Source of the DNA: Hydrogenophaga sp. 2FB
GTDB taxonomy: Bacteria; Pseudomonadota; Gammaproteobacteria; Burkholderiales; Burkholderiaceae_C
Length of the DNA: 64,000 bases
Assembly (NCBI RefSeq): GCF_005503365.1
Contig: NZ_SCML01000002.1
Span: forward strand, 62,001-126,000
Reading direction: 5' to 3'
Part shown: positions 25,428 through 34,278 of the stretch, piece after piece
Layout of the letters: each line of letters begins with the position of its first letter
Position numbering within the stretch: the stretch's first letter is position 1
Translations under genes and position numbers: made by a program
The notes under the pieces: model-generated
Told to the model about the DNA's origin: nothing
The model's database searches: none
Seen by the model: only the letters and a program-made list of their open reading frames with translations

Positions 25428-25757
25428 ATGCCCAAAACCGGTCTTGTAGTGGGTGTGCCGCCGCACGAAAAAGACTCCGACATCATTAAAGCCCTGGCGG
25501 CGGCCAAGCGCAAGCTTGGGGGGTCCAGCGATGCGGTCATCGCCATCAAAAACGAAGCCGGCGCCATCTACCGCTACGCGGTGATCAATGGAATCCACCA
25601 AGAGATGCACCTGGCCGAGCGCCTTGAGGATTTGGGGCTGCTGGATGAGACGGAGCAGGGCGCCAGGCGACCCAAGGGTGTGTGGACGGTGTTCGGCCGC
25701 GGCCGGGACTTGAGTTTGAAGGGCATCCTGGCGGAGCACCAGGCTTCCAAGCGGTGA
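25428..25757 (+). CDS. hypothetical protein, 109 aa
   Basis: Start MPKTGLVVGVPPHEKDSD at 25428 with GGAG upstream (earlier in-frame ATGs at 25398 and 25416 have no ribosome site). A compact alpha/beta domain is likely (AVIAIKNEAGAIYRYAVING), ending LSLKGILAEHQASKR. It is 16 bp before the DNA-binding gene at 25774, suggesting co-transcription. Family not recognised. Confidence 0.65.
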   Translation: MPKTGLVVGVPPHEKDSDIIKALAAAKRKLGGSSDAVIAIKNEAGAIYRYAVINGIHQEMHLAERLEDLGLLDETEQGARRPKGVWTVFGRGRDLSLKGILAEHQASKR

Positions 25758-25773
25758 GCCGAGTGATCGCGCC

Positions 25774-26658
25774 ATGATGCCAGTTCGATACGCAGACCGT
25801 TGCAAGGAGGTCCTGGAGCACTTCGAGCTTGCTGGCATCACGCTGGAAGATTGGTCTCGTGCCCATGGCTTCCCTTCTTCCATGGTTCACAGCGTTCTAC
25901 ATGGAGCCCGACTCCAAGAGCCTGGCACCGTGCCCTGGAGGATTGCCTACGAACTGGGGCTGGTGGTCGACATCGAAGGCCTCTACGAGCCCGGCATTCT
26001 CATGGGCGTTGGGGTGCTTGACCCATCCCGGTTCCCTCTCGCGCGGACATTCGTGGAGAACCTCGGGCCGCTGGCCAGGTGGTGGGCAATACGCCATGGC
26101 ACAGATCTCAGAACCATCAACATGTTGCTTGATCGCACCAACTTGGCGGTCAAGTCACCCCTGCTGAAGGTTGCGAGAACGATGCTCATACTGCAGCCGA
26201 GATTCATGATGTCATGGGAGCGCGGCGGCAAAGGAAATGCTTCTGCGACGCCCACTGACGGCCTCGAGCCCGGCCATGCCGCAACGGGATCGATGGCCGC
26301 CGTGCCTGATGTCGAAACTGGTGATGCTTCCTCAGAAGAGGAAGTGCCTGGCGTCGCCCATGAAGACGCACCCGGGTGTGATGCGAGAGCTGGTGAGGCG
26401 GAGATCTACATGTCTCTCGCGGAGCAGCTCATCCTGAGGGTCCACAGACAGGTGAGGCCGCAGCTGTCGCCCCATAACAGTCGGCCCCCACGGGACCCGT
26501 CATTGATTCCTCTGCCTGTGAGAGATGAGTCGCGTGATCTTGATGATGAATCGTGGACCGAAGGGGACGTCGAAGAAGAGGCGGAAGAGGAAGTCGACCA
26601 ACCGATCGATGATGGCGCCAAGGTCTGCACGGGGAAGCATCCAGACTGGCCGACCTGA
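25774..26658 (+). CDS. helix-turn-helix DNA-binding protein with acidic C-terminus
   Basis: Residues about 8-65 (VLEHFELAGITLEDWSRAHG, FPSSMVHSVLHGA, IAYELGLV) match a phage/plasmid DNA-binding family in which a FxxxGITxxxWAxxxGF helix-turn-helix precedes a short C-terminal region. Here the domain is followed by about 200 extra residues: a helical middle and a Pro/Glu-rich C-terminal part with a strongly acidic run (EGDVEEEAEEEVDQP). 294 residues. It precedes the ExK nuclease candidate by 58 bp. It could be its regulator; the acidic tail could mimic DNA. Confidence 0.65.
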   Translation: MMPVRYADRCKEVLEHFELAGITLEDWSRAHGFPSSMVHSVLHGARLQEPGTVPWRIAYELGLVVDIEGLYEPGILMGVGVLDPSRFPLARTFVENLGPLARWWAIRHGTDLRTINMLLDRTNLAVKSPLLKVARTMLILQPRFMMSWERGGKGNASATPTDGLEPGHAATGSMAAVPDVETGDASSEEEVPGVAHEDAPGCDARAGEAEIYMSLAEQLILRVHRQVRPQLSPHNSRPPRDPSLIPLPVRDESRDLDDESWTEGDVEEEAEEEVDQPIDDGAKVCTGKHPDWPT

Positions 26659-26715
26659 TCTCATGTCACTGGCTCGGGTGATGAGTTCATCGTCCAGAAT
26701 TGCCACTTCACAACA

Positions 26716-27492
26716 ATGGAGAGGCAAGGCGTGCTGACGATCATCAAGGAAATGAACCTGGCCAGCGCCAGGAATCCGGTTTACGGGAGCGTGCAGCACT
26801 TCCTCGAGCGACTCCTGGTCGACGTGGCCGCGGCGAACTACCGCTACTTCCTCAATGACCACCTGAGCAAGGCGCGCCAGGCGGGGCTTCGGAATCCTCA
26901 GAGTGCATGCCACTCACCGCTGCTGGAAAACGAGGCGCAGATCTCCGGGCTGTTCTCGGCCGCGCTCTCCGGTTTTTGTCCCGTCTTCAGGCCTGAGTTC
27001 CCGTTGGCAGGTGAGGTCGACTTCATGGTGACCTACGGTGAGCGAGAGATCGCCCTGGAAAACAAGCAGGTCAGCGTCGAGTCGATCACCTCAGCTGCGG
27101 AGGTGGTGGCGCTCGAGAAACGCTGGAAGAGTGTCGTCGAGCAATCCCAGCGGCGCCTGGCATTGATGAGGGAGGACAAGGTCAGATTCCGTCACCCGAT
27201 CTCCATTGGGCTGCTCATGGTGCGTGTGAGCCAGAAGGTCCGTGTGGCTGCGAACGTCTCTCCAGAGGAGAAGGCCGAGAAGGCCCTGCAGGCGGGGCTG
27301 AAGGACTTCAACGAGGGTGCTTTGACATTGGGCGGGAACGTGAAGAGCTTTGCTCGCGCCCACTTTGTGGCCAAGTACGAGTTCCCCAGGGAGATGCAGA
27401 TCATGTCGGGCTGGAAGAGGGATAGGCGCAGCGGGGGCGATCGGGTGTTTCCGGGGGTGGTGTTCCTGGCCCACGTCTGCACGAGGGTCTGA
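26716..27492 (+). CDS. putative PD-(D/E)xK-type nuclease
   Basis: The sequence EFPLAGEVDFMVTYGEREI then ALENKQVSVES gives the pattern E...D-x(n)-E-x-K of the restriction-endonuclease fold (Asp in EVDF, Glu and Lys in ENK). The N-terminal part has helices with LLVDVAAANYRYFLNDHL; the C-terminal part is helical and basic. 258 residues. The ATG at 26716 has no ribosome site; a GTG at 26731 is preceded by GAGAGG and may be the true start. Family not named. It pairs with the DNA-binding gene upstream. Confidence 0.55.
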   Translation: MERQGVLTIIKEMNLASARNPVYGSVQHFLERLLVDVAAANYRYFLNDHLSKARQAGLRNPQSACHSPLLENEAQISGLFSAALSGFCPVFRPEFPLAGEVDFMVTYGEREIALENKQVSVESITSAAEVVALEKRWKSVVEQSQRRLALMREDKVRFRHPISIGLLMVRVSQKVRVAANVSPEEKAEKALQAGLKDFNEGALTLGGNVKSFARAHFVAKYEFPREMQIMSGWKRDRRSGGDRVFPGVVFLAHVCTRV

Positions 27493-27620
27493 AGAGGGGC
27501 CTATGGGTTGCCCATGGCTATGTACTGAGAGGACAAATAGGCAGGACAAGTAGATTCGGCGTTTGCATGCTCGCTTGCCATGCGGTACCTTGTATCGATC
27601 AATAGCACCTGGTGAAGCGA

Positions 27621-28364
27621 ATGGGACGAACGACGACGTGGCTGGCTGAGCATCGGCCTGAGATGGTGGAGATTCTTGAAGAGATCGAGCAAAACGCTTT
27701 CGCACAAGATGGCACGCCACTGAGAGGCGACATCACCCAGATGCTCGAGCTGCTCGCGGTGGCCACGGCAGGGCCTCGAGAATCCCCCCGGGCGGTGGCG
27801 GCCATGCGCAAGGCCTGGTGGCGCTGGAAAACGGACGGACAAGGTGCAACCACGCCTCCGGTTATCGAGCTCGCGCAGATCGTTCGTTACGCCAAAGGCA
27901 ATGGCTGGCTGCGCAACCTCACGAGTCCCGGCGCCTTGAGGCTGGTGAGCAGACTGATGCAGGCACTGCGCGACGCCAACCCGATGCAACGCCGCGAGTC
28001 GGAGCACGCATGGCGCGAGGCCGTGAAAGAGCCGGTTGATCAACTCATTGCCGGCATTGAACCGCAGTTGACCAGGCATGCTGCTACGCAACCTCGAAGC
28101 AGTACCGCCGACATGCATAGGTCCGCACTGGTTCAGATGGAGGTCCATGCCATGGTGACAGGCTTCTTCGAGCAGCTGATCCGAACCCTCGAAGAGCCGC
28201 GCAAGCCTGGCAACGGTCAGGGCGATGGTCAGCCCCTCCTGCAGCCGCGAGAAGGGTGGCCAGACGCGTTGATGTCCATGGCAGCGGATATCTCGAAGAT
28301 CCTCAACCGAGCGGCCGACGACATGGGATCGATCGAGAAATCACTTCAGCGCAGCGCTGGCTAA
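27621..28364 (+). CDS. hypothetical helical protein, 247 aa
   Basis: The ATG at 27621 follows GGTGA. The protein is helical with Trp-rich KAWWRWKTDG in the first third and a C-terminal helical region (ALMSMAADISKILNRAADDM) after a Gly/Pro linker. No catalytic or binding motif recognised. It ends before the minus-strand pair at 28394-28947. Confidence 0.6.
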   Translation: MGRTTTWLAEHRPEMVEILEEIEQNAFAQDGTPLRGDITQMLELLAVATAGPRESPRAVAAMRKAWWRWKTDGQGATTPPVIELAQIVRYAKGNGWLRNLTSPGALRLVSRLMQALRDANPMQRRESEHAWREAVKEPVDQLIAGIEPQLTRHAATQPRSSTADMHRSALVQMEVHAMVTGFFEQLIRTLEEPRKPGNGQGDGQPLLQPREGWPDALMSMAADISKILNRAADDMGSIEKSLQRSAG

Positions 28365-28393
28365 AGACACCGGTTCGGGTTCAGGGTGCTCGA

Positions 28394-28636
28394 CTAGCGC
28401 GATGAGTACAGTCCGTTTGCGAGATCATCCCTAAGGCATTGCACCCAGCCGCCGTTCTCCCGCGGGTACTCACCATGCACCGGGCCCGCAACCTTGACGA
28501 CTTCAGTGACCGCACCGAGATCGGGTGTGTAGCGCATGGCGCTGAAGGAATATGGGCCTACCTGGCCATGGGCTTCGAGCAGCTGCGCGGCTTCATCAAC
28601 TTCAGCCTGCGTGAGTTCGATGGAGATGCCTTGCAT
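28394..28636 (-). CDS. hypothetical protein, 80 aa
   Basis: Start MQGISIELTQAEVDEAAQLL at 28636 with a strong AGGAGGGCAC ribosome site. It looks like a small helical protein with a C-terminal part LRDDLANGLYSSR. It lies 8 bp after the DUF7673-like gene and is presumably co-transcribed with it. Function unknown. Confidence 0.65.
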   Translation of the reverse strand: MQGISIELTQAEVDEAAQLLEAHGQVGPYSFSAMRYTPDLGAVTEVVKVAGPVHGEYPRENGGWVQCLRDDLANGLYSSR

Positions 28637-28644
28637 GTGCCCTC

Positions 28645-28947
28645 CTATGCCCGCCAGCGGCGATGCAGCGCCTCGAACTCTGGCCCAAACCCCAGTGAGT
28701 CCGGATAGCGCCGGGCCCGGTGGATGTAGCCCAGGACCACCAGGATGGCGTCGGCCAGTTCCTGGTCCAGGCTCCACAAGGCAGTCGGGTCCCAGCCTCC
28801 GCATTCAACGGCATTCCACCAGCTCAACAGGAAGTCAGCGACACGCTCGCTCTGTCCGGTGTCATTTCGCGCGACCGCCAGCAGCTGCTCGAGGCTGCGG
28901 ATCTCGATGGCGGACATTGCGACGACAGGTGTTTCAGTGGAACTCAT
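28645..28947 (-). CDS. DUF7673-like protein
   Basis: The pattern VADFLLSWWNAVECGGWDPT then LWSLDQELADAILVVLGYIH and YPDSLGFGPEFEALHRRWR is the familiar layout of the DUF7673 family, small plasmid/phage-associated proteins of unknown function. ATG at 28947 is chosen over an upstream TTG. 100 residues. Confidence 0.75.
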   Translation of the reverse strand: MSSTETPVVAMSAIEIRSLEQLLAVARNDTGQSERVADFLLSWWNAVECGGWDPTALWSLDQELADAILVVLGYIHRARRYPDSLGFGPEFEALHRRWRA

Positions 28948-29202
28948 GACCAATTATGGGATGACCGGTCAATAGTGCACAAGGAGCCGATGGTGGAGAT
29001 GCAGCCCACTGTCTCCCGCGGTCGCCATGAAAGCGGGCCCGCATCGTGGATCTGGAACCGGCGAAACTGGTTTTATCGGAAAAGGGGAACTCGGGCGGCG
29101 CCGGTGCGAGGGAGACTTTTCCCTGTGCCGCGCGTTGCGGCACGCGGTGGGAAGCGGGCCCGCAGCGCCCCACCGTCCATTCTCTGCAGGCAAGGAAGCA
29201 AC

Positions 29203-29340
29203 ATGTCCCGCACCCCCAACGATGACCGCAGCGACTCGATGAACCCCAACAACGACGCGTACCACGACGCTCAAGACAACCACTCGGACCAGCTCAACCC
29301 GAACAACAATCGGTACCAGGGCGAATCAGAGGAAGAATAA
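29203..29340 (+). CDS. small NPNN-repeat protein, 45 aa
   Basis: MSRTPNDDRSDSMNPNN and later HSDQLNPNNNRYQG are two copies of an (R/H)SDxxNPNNxxY unit. Tiny proteins with this tandem unit are common, unannotated genes of Gammaproteobacteria and Betaproteobacteria. GGAAGC precedes the ATG. It overlaps the end of the converging gene at 29326 by 15 bp. Confidence 0.65.
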   Translation: MSRTPNDDRSDSMNPNNDAYHDAQDNHSDQLNPNNNRYQGESEEE

Positions 29341-30390
29341 TTCCTCGGGACGCGCACCCTTGGTGGCCCGCAGCTCCTCGCGGAGATGTTGCAGGCGCAC
29401 GTGGATGTGACCCTGGGCAACCAGGGGTGCCACCGGCCCAGCAGAGAAGCCCATCACCATCTCTGTGAGGAACGTGAGGACCTTGGCGCACCACAGCAGG
29501 CCGACCTCGGGGTGACTTCCTGGGTCATCGCCGTAGCACGCTGTCAGGACTACTTTGGCGGACTCAAATGGGAAGACGGTGCTTGAGCTCGCCCACTTCT
29601 TGAGCCGACCATGGGTGATGATCTCGTCGCGAATCCGGCCACCCCTTCTGTCCACCAGTGCGTGGAGCTCGAGCAGGTTGGCGCATTTCACCGACTTCAG
29701 CAGCAGGTTGAACCAGTTTCGCATTGACCGCTTGCGTGGATCTGCGAGCGCGATCACAGCGCCTGCCTCGACGTACGCCGGACTTCGGCTGAACTCATCG
29801 TCCAGCCACGCCAGGTGATTCAGTGTTGCGTCCAGTAAAAGAATCGCGCCCGGCACCAGGCCCAGCCCGGTGCCCTTCCAATACCGGTCTGTGCCGGATG
29901 CGATTTCTGGTGCCAGCTCTTCTTTGCGGCTTTGAGGTAGCCTGGCAAACCTATCAGCCATGCGTTCGAAGTAGGCCAGGCGAGTGAGCAGGCGCCGACC
30001 AGTCCTGCCCGAGCTACCCCAATACGAGAATCGAGTCAGACGCCATGGTTTCGAGAGCCCCGGCGGCAGCAATCGCAGATCATCCGGCGTCCGTTTGACC
30101 CCGCCGCGTGACTTCACGGGCATGAACACTTCGTCCAACTCTTCCCGCGTTCCTTGCTGCATCTGGGAACCGGTATCCACCGATCGACCCCAGGCCACAA
30201 TTGCAAGGTAGCCCTCGTAGTTGAGGTCCTCCATGATCCGTGCGAATGGAATTTCCATGATCACACGCAGGAGCGCATCGGGCTCGAAGCTCACGAGGGT
30301 GCACCGCAGAAAGCGCAGGCGGTCTCCAAGAAGCTTTGATGGGCGCAATGGAAGCAGCTCTCGATCAAGCGGGATTGAGGTCATCGCCAT
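29326..30390 (-). CDS. hypothetical protein, 354 aa
   Basis: A soluble, basic protein with no membrane segment. Recognisable pieces are only compositional: EIPFARIMEDLNYEGYLAIV near residue 45, a Trp-rich central part and a helical C-terminus. The ATG at 30390 has a TATATT just upstream and no ribosome site, so the mRNA may be nearly leaderless. It is divergent from the gene at 30485. No family recognised. Confidence 0.6.
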   Translation of the reverse strand: MAMTSIPLDRELLPLRPSKLLGDRLRFLRCTLVSFEPDALLRVIMEIPFARIMEDLNYEGYLAIVAWGRSVDTGSQMQQGTREELDEVFMPVKSRGGVKRTPDDLRLLPPGLSKPWRLTRFSYWGSSGRTGRRLLTRLAYFERMADRFARLPQSRKEELAPEIASGTDRYWKGTGLGLVPGAILLLDATLNHLAWLDDEFSRSPAYVEAGAVIALADPRKRSMRNWFNLLLKSVKCANLLELHALVDRRGGRIRDEIITHGRLKKWASSSTVFPFESAKVVLTACYGDDPGSHPEVGLLWCAKVLTFLTEMVMGFSAGPVAPLVAQGHIHVRLQHLREELRATKGARPEELFFL

Positions 30391-30484
30391 CGAATATAGC
30401 TGGAGCGAAACCGAAGCTCATTGCGTCACGCGGCCGCTGATACTCTCCGCGGGCTGGAATTTGAAACGCATCCAAAGGGGCCGA

Positions 30485-31237
30485 ATGACATCAGAACAAG
30501 AAGTGCTGAACTCAGCAGATTTCCGCGAGTTGGTCTCGTCGGCGCATCGATTCCTGGAGACCTGCGACGGCGGCGACATCGGATCGGTCGCTTCACCGTC
30601 GACCTGGCTCATGGGTTTGGAGCCTGGTTGGTCGCTCCGGGACCAGCTCCGCAAGGAAGAGGGCGTCGTCGCGCCGCGGGACCTCGATGACAGCTACTCC
30701 GTCGACCTTCAGCTCGGGTGGCCATTCAACAGAACCGCCTTCAAGCTTCTCAGCGCCATTGATGGCGGAGCCCCTGAGGACTATGTCGAATTCGCCAGGC
30801 GCACGCGTCCATTCGAACGTGGATCCAAGGGCTACTTCAAGGCCAACCTGTTCCCCGTGCCCTTCAAAAACCTGGAGGCATGGGACGAGGACGCCCAGCG
30901 GAGCACGGGCTTCGACTCCAAGGCCGCCTACCAGGCCTGGGTGAGGCAGGTCCGCTTCCCCGTGCTTTCCTCCCAGCTTGAATTGCACCGCCCCAAGCTG
31001 CTCATCGCCACCGGGATGGCCCACCTGCAGGATTTTCAGGCCGTGGCCAAGGCGCCGACGATGCTCGAGCACAGCTTCCTGGTCAACGGCCGCAAGAAGC
31101 GCATGTTCGTGTCCGCCGGTGGGGTGGTCCCATTGGTGGTGCTTCCGCACCTCTCAGGCGGCCCTGGAGGCCTCAACAGCAATGCCGCGGTGTCGCAGGC
31201 AGCACGGGTCATCGTTGAATCGGGCATGACCCGGTAG
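30485..31237 (+). CDS. hypothetical protein, possibly uracil-DNA-glycosylase-like fold
   Basis: AGGGG precedes the ATG at 30485. Residues 40-55 (STWLMGLEPGWS) and 115-125 (KANLFPVPFKN), with HRPKLLIATGMAHLQDF later, have the order of short loops of the uracil-DNA glycosylase superfamily, but the catalytic residues cannot be confirmed. 250 residues. The end is AARVIVESGMTR. Treat the fold as a suggestion. Confidence 0.55.
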   Translation: MTSEQEVLNSADFRELVSSAHRFLETCDGGDIGSVASPSTWLMGLEPGWSLRDQLRKEEGVVAPRDLDDSYSVDLQLGWPFNRTAFKLLSAIDGGAPEDYVEFARRTRPFERGSKGYFKANLFPVPFKNLEAWDEDAQRSTGFDSKAAYQAWVRQVRFPVLSSQLELHRPKLLIATGMAHLQDFQAVAKAPTMLEHSFLVNGRKKRMFVSAGGVVPLVVLPHLSGGPGGLNSNAAVSQAARVIVESGMTR

Positions 31238-31302
31238 CCATGTGACCGCGATCGGCTCGGCGCCAGGGAGCGTATGCGCCAGGGTAGCCGGAGGAATTGA
31301 CC

Positions 31303-31346
31303 ATGTTATCAATTGGTGCCATGATTGATCATCATGTCAATTGGCT
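31303..31346 (+). promoter_or_regulatory. putative autoregulatory repeat before the antitoxin
   Basis: TCAATTGG occurs twice (about 31308 and 31337), bracketing ATTGATCATC. The palindromic CAATTG cores lie over and just upstream of the antitoxin start, as expected for an Xre autoregulator. GGAGG further upstream precedes a short different-frame ATG at 31302. Confidence 0.4.
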
Positions 31347-31822
31347 GCGAACTCCTGAACAACGTGCTTGTTGCCGCCCAGTGCGCCGGCATGGACCAGG
31401 CTCGCCTGGCGCACGCCGCGGGGTTGGCGCCTGAAACGATCTCGCGCGCCAAGCGCCGCGGTTCGCTGGATCTGAGAACGCTCGAGGCGCTGGCCAAGGC
31501 GGCTGGTCTCAGGATTGAACTCGCCGCCATTGAACCGTTGCCCGGTGCCGGCGTGAAGTCAGCGCCCATGAAATCACCGCTTGCCGATCCCAAGTGGGGG
31601 CTGGCATGGTCGAACTCGGCCATCAGCACCGAGACCCTGATTCGCAGCGCCCTTCTCAAGGGCGGATTTGCCGTGTTGCTGGTCGCCGTCAAAGCGCACG
31701 GGCTCAGCGAGGTGCTCAAGCAATGGGAGGCCGTCAAGTCGACTCTGAAGGCCGGTGCGCAAGCTGAGGTCGAGCGCAAGCTCCAAAACATCAAAGAGGG
31801 CATGGCCAGTGCTAAGACCTGA
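31334..31822 (+). CDS. Xre-family antitoxin of second nucleotidyltransferase pair
   Basis: The helix-turn-helix (MDQARLAHAAGLAPETISRA, KRRGSLDLRTLEALAKAAGL) covers residues 20-62; the rest would bind the toxin (EVLKQWEAVKSTLKAGAQAE). The ATG at 31334 gives MSIGCELL; TTG at 31325 is a near alternative. It overlaps the toxin gene by 14 bp. 162 residues. Confidence 0.8.
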   Translation: MSIGCELLNNVLVAAQCAGMDQARLAHAAGLAPETISRAKRRGSLDLRTLEALAKAAGLRIELAAIEPLPGAGVKSAPMKSPLADPKWGLAWSNSAISTETLIRSALLKGGFAVLLVAVKAHGLSEVLKQWEAVKSTLKAGAQAEVERKLQNIKEGMASAKT

Positions 31823-32636
31823 CACCGAGAAGCTCTGGCATCGCTTGCGGGATGAGCGAGCATTGGACGGCTTCATCCTGGTGGGCGGTACGGCGCTGTC
31901 GATGCACCTCAACCACCGGTTGAGCGAGGACCTCGACTTCATGTACCTTGGCAAGAAGTTGCCGCGCGAGCGCCTTGATCTCCTCAGGAGGATTTTGGCG
32001 GCCGAAGGCATTGATCTTCAGTCGAACGACTCACCGCTGGGCGTTGAAGAGTTTGAGCAAGCCGGATATGACCTGCGTGATTTCCAGCAGGACTTCATTG
32101 CATCAGGCACGGTGAAGGTCACCTTCGTCGCGCCGGAGCCGGAAAGCGCCAGGCAGTTGGAGCCGGTTTCAGGGCCGGGCCCGCGCGTGGCCAGCCTGGC
32201 GGAGATCTTTCGCCTGAAATGCATCGTCGCCGCCGATCGATCGAAGACGCGAGACTGGTTCGATCTGTACCTCATGCTCAAGCAGGAGCTGTTTCAGCCG
32301 GTCGACATTTTCAACGCGTTCGTTCGCTCCGGCGCCCCAAGCAAATTCGATATCGCCATGATGCGCCTGTGTTCAGGCGTGCCAGGGGTTAACGACGAAG
32401 GGTATGAGTCGCTGATGAGCGATCCGCCGTCCATCAAGGACATGCGCGACTACTTCATCGTCGTGCGCAGGGAGGCTGAGAAGGCAGCGGCAAGAGCGGC
32501 GATGCCCGCACCCGAGGCGCCGGCCGCGGGTGAGGTCGTTGGCGTATCGCCTGAAAACGATGCGCCCACCCAGCCAGCGGCAGCTGAGGTAGGCCCGACC
32601 GCAAAGAGCAAAGCTTCACGTCGACGCAAGATCTGA
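31809..32636 (+). CDS. AbiEii/AbiGii-type nucleotidyltransferase toxin
   Basis: GFILVGGTALSMHLNHRLSE then DLDFMYLG gives the GG...[DE]LDF active-site pattern, and SLAEIFRLKCIVAADRSKTRD followed by WFDLYLM the second conserved block. The GTG start at 31809 has AGAGGG upstream. After about residue 225 the protein continues as an Ala/Pro/Thr/Gly-rich linker ending KASRRRKI, which ordinary family members lack and which matches the tails of unrelated proteins here. 275 residues. Confidence 0.85.
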   Translation: MLRPDTEKLWHRLRDERALDGFILVGGTALSMHLNHRLSEDLDFMYLGKKLPRERLDLLRRILAAEGIDLQSNDSPLGVEEFEQAGYDLRDFQQDFIASGTVKVTFVAPEPESARQLEPVSGPGPRVASLAEIFRLKCIVAADRSKTRDWFDLYLMLKQELFQPVDIFNAFVRSGAPSKFDIAMMRLCSGVPGVNDEGYESLMSDPPSIKDMRDYFIVVRREAEKAAARAAMPAPEAPAAGEVVGVSPENDAPTQPAAAEVGPTAKSKASRRRKI

Positions 32637-32722
32637 TCGAGCGGGCGGCTTCTATTTGCATCCACACCAGTAAAGCCGTTTGCCTGGCATGGCGCGAGTG
32701 CATGAGATAGCCTTTACTGCAC

Positions 32723-33235
32723 ATGCTCAAAGAAATCCATTTCATGGGCCACCGAGAGGCAGGCTTTCTCGAACCAGACTGGGGCACCGTCGTGATCTCC
32801 ATCCTCGACCCCACGGAGGAGGGGTGCCGGCCCAAGCGGCTCCACGAGTTTCGCGATGCCATCGAACTGCACTTCGTCGACGTCTACGAGCGCCCTGGTG
32901 CCCCCAAATGGCCAGAGATCATGTCGGCGCAGGAGCACGTTGCTGCGTGCACCATGGAGACCGGGAAAGCCCCTGAGATCGGCGATGCGCAGCGCATCGT
33001 TGAATTCATCGACCGGTACCACAAGGCATCGGAGCCGGTGAACCTGGTGGTGCACTGCTATGGCGGCGTCAGCCGATCAGCCGCGGTGGCGAAATGGGCG
33101 GGGATGACCTATCAAGCCCCGTTGCCGCAGCTGGACGATGGCATCCATGACCTCGATGGTGCGAATCCACGCGTCATGCGGCTGCTGAGAAAAGCCTTTG
33201 CGATGCTGAAGTCAGCGCGGCCAGGTGCGTGCTGA
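32723..33235 (+). CDS. putative protein tyrosine/dual-specificity phosphatase
   Basis: VHCYGGVSRSAAVA contains the P-loop Cx5R (C112, R118) of tyrosine and dual-specificity phosphatases, preceded by a helical region and IVEFIDRYHKASEPVNLVV. No acidic WPD loop was identified with certainty (PDW near residue 18 is too early). 170 residues. Related enzymes on mobile elements may act on protein, RNA or nucleotides. Confidence 0.75.
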   Translation: MLKEIHFMGHREAGFLEPDWGTVVISILDPTEEGCRPKRLHEFRDAIELHFVDVYERPGAPKWPEIMSAQEHVAACTMETGKAPEIGDAQRIVEFIDRYHKASEPVNLVVHCYGGVSRSAAVAKWAGMTYQAPLPQLDDGIHDLDGANPRVMRLLRKAFAMLKSARPGAC

Positions 33236-33484
33236 TCCCGTGAGGGTGTTGTGGCTTCAATTGTCCAACAGCCTGTTGGCCAATTGCCAGGCGGCGAACC
33301 ACAGGCTGACTTGATCGGGTTTCTGAAAGGAAGCTCCAGTCGCTCACTTCAGTGCTGCGGATCCTCACACCCAAGAGTTGATCTGCAGAGGGCGGTAGGG
33401 GTGATTGGGTCATTTCATGGCACCTTTCCAGCTTGGCGAAGGGGCGCGTTGACGCTAATGTTGTCAAGAGCATGAGAAATGAGT
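33236..33484. other. intergenic, no supported gene
   Basis: No open frame with a usable start and no recognisable RNA or repeat. It leads into the GATATT promoter of the gene at 33553. Confidence 0.45.
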
Positions 33485-33487
33485 ATA

Positions 33488-33512
33488 CGTTTACAGGATA
33501 TTACATACGCAG
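33488..33512 (+). promoter_or_regulatory. GATATT promoter element
   Basis: TTTACAGGATATTACATACGC with TATTAC (33499-33504) as the proposed -10, 48 nt before the ATG at 33553. Same core and downstream CATAC as other members, with one deviation at the CC position. Confidence 0.45.
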
Positions 33513-33552
33513 TAAGATAACTCCTTCATTACATGCTTTCGATGGAGTTCAA

Positions 33553-34125
33553 ATGTCAGTCCCCCAGAGCCTCAACAACCTCGTTCGCATCACAACTCGT
33601 TTGCAGGAGGGCGATCGAGCTTTCATCAATCAACTCAAGCTCGTCAAAGGTTTGACGCAGACGAACACGGCCTACGAAGTAAATTCGGTGGGAGTAGCAA
33701 GGTTTCTTGAGGCGAGTCCATGGCGGGATCCAAATTGGGAGTGGATAAAGCCAGAGACCAATGTGACGAAAGTAGGCGGTGTGAGTCACCAATACCTGGA
33801 TTGGGTGAGCTACGCCTCCAAAATTGGTGATTTTTCTGATTCGCGGGGCAAGCTGATCAAGTCCGAATACTTGGCGGCGCAGATGGAGTGGGTGGGACGG
33901 AATGTTGTAGTGCCGGCCCTGGAGGAAACAGTGGGGAATTCCCACGGGGACGGCAAAGAGACCGCATACCACAACGCCATAAAGTGGATGCTGGAGGCCG
34001 TATACGGCAACTATCCCAGGCCACTTCAGGGTGCGCCTATTGAAGTCTCCCGCGACGCCGTGGTCGAGAGCGTGATGGCTCAGTCGACATCGTCGATTGC
34101 GATGCGCAAACTGCGCATGCGTTGA
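33553..34125 (+). CDS. hypothetical protein, 190 aa
   Basis: GGAG precedes the ATG at 33553 (MSVPQSLNNLVRITTRLQEG). A basic, soluble protein with many aromatic residues (SPWRDPNWEWIKPET). It ends MRKLRMR, another basic C-terminus. No family recognised. Codon use is AT-richer than in the flanking toxin-antitoxin genes. Confidence 0.6.
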   Translation: MSVPQSLNNLVRITTRLQEGDRAFINQLKLVKGLTQTNTAYEVNSVGVARFLEASPWRDPNWEWIKPETNVTKVGGVSHQYLDWVSYASKIGDFSDSRGKLIKSEYLAAQMEWVGRNVVVPALEETVGNSHGDGKETAYHNAIKWMLEAVYGNYPRPLQGAPIEVSRDAVVESVMAQSTSSIAMRKLRMR

Positions 34126-34278
34126 GCTTGGTTCATCCGCCAGGCGGGTCAATTTCCTCTTCGAGAAGTTCCTGCAGGCCGCGGGGCCCGAAGACGCGTT
34201 GGCCGACATGCACTACGCACGGCCGTGATTGGCGTCGACGCGGCGGACGAGAGATGGCATTGACTCGGGCCGGGCAAT

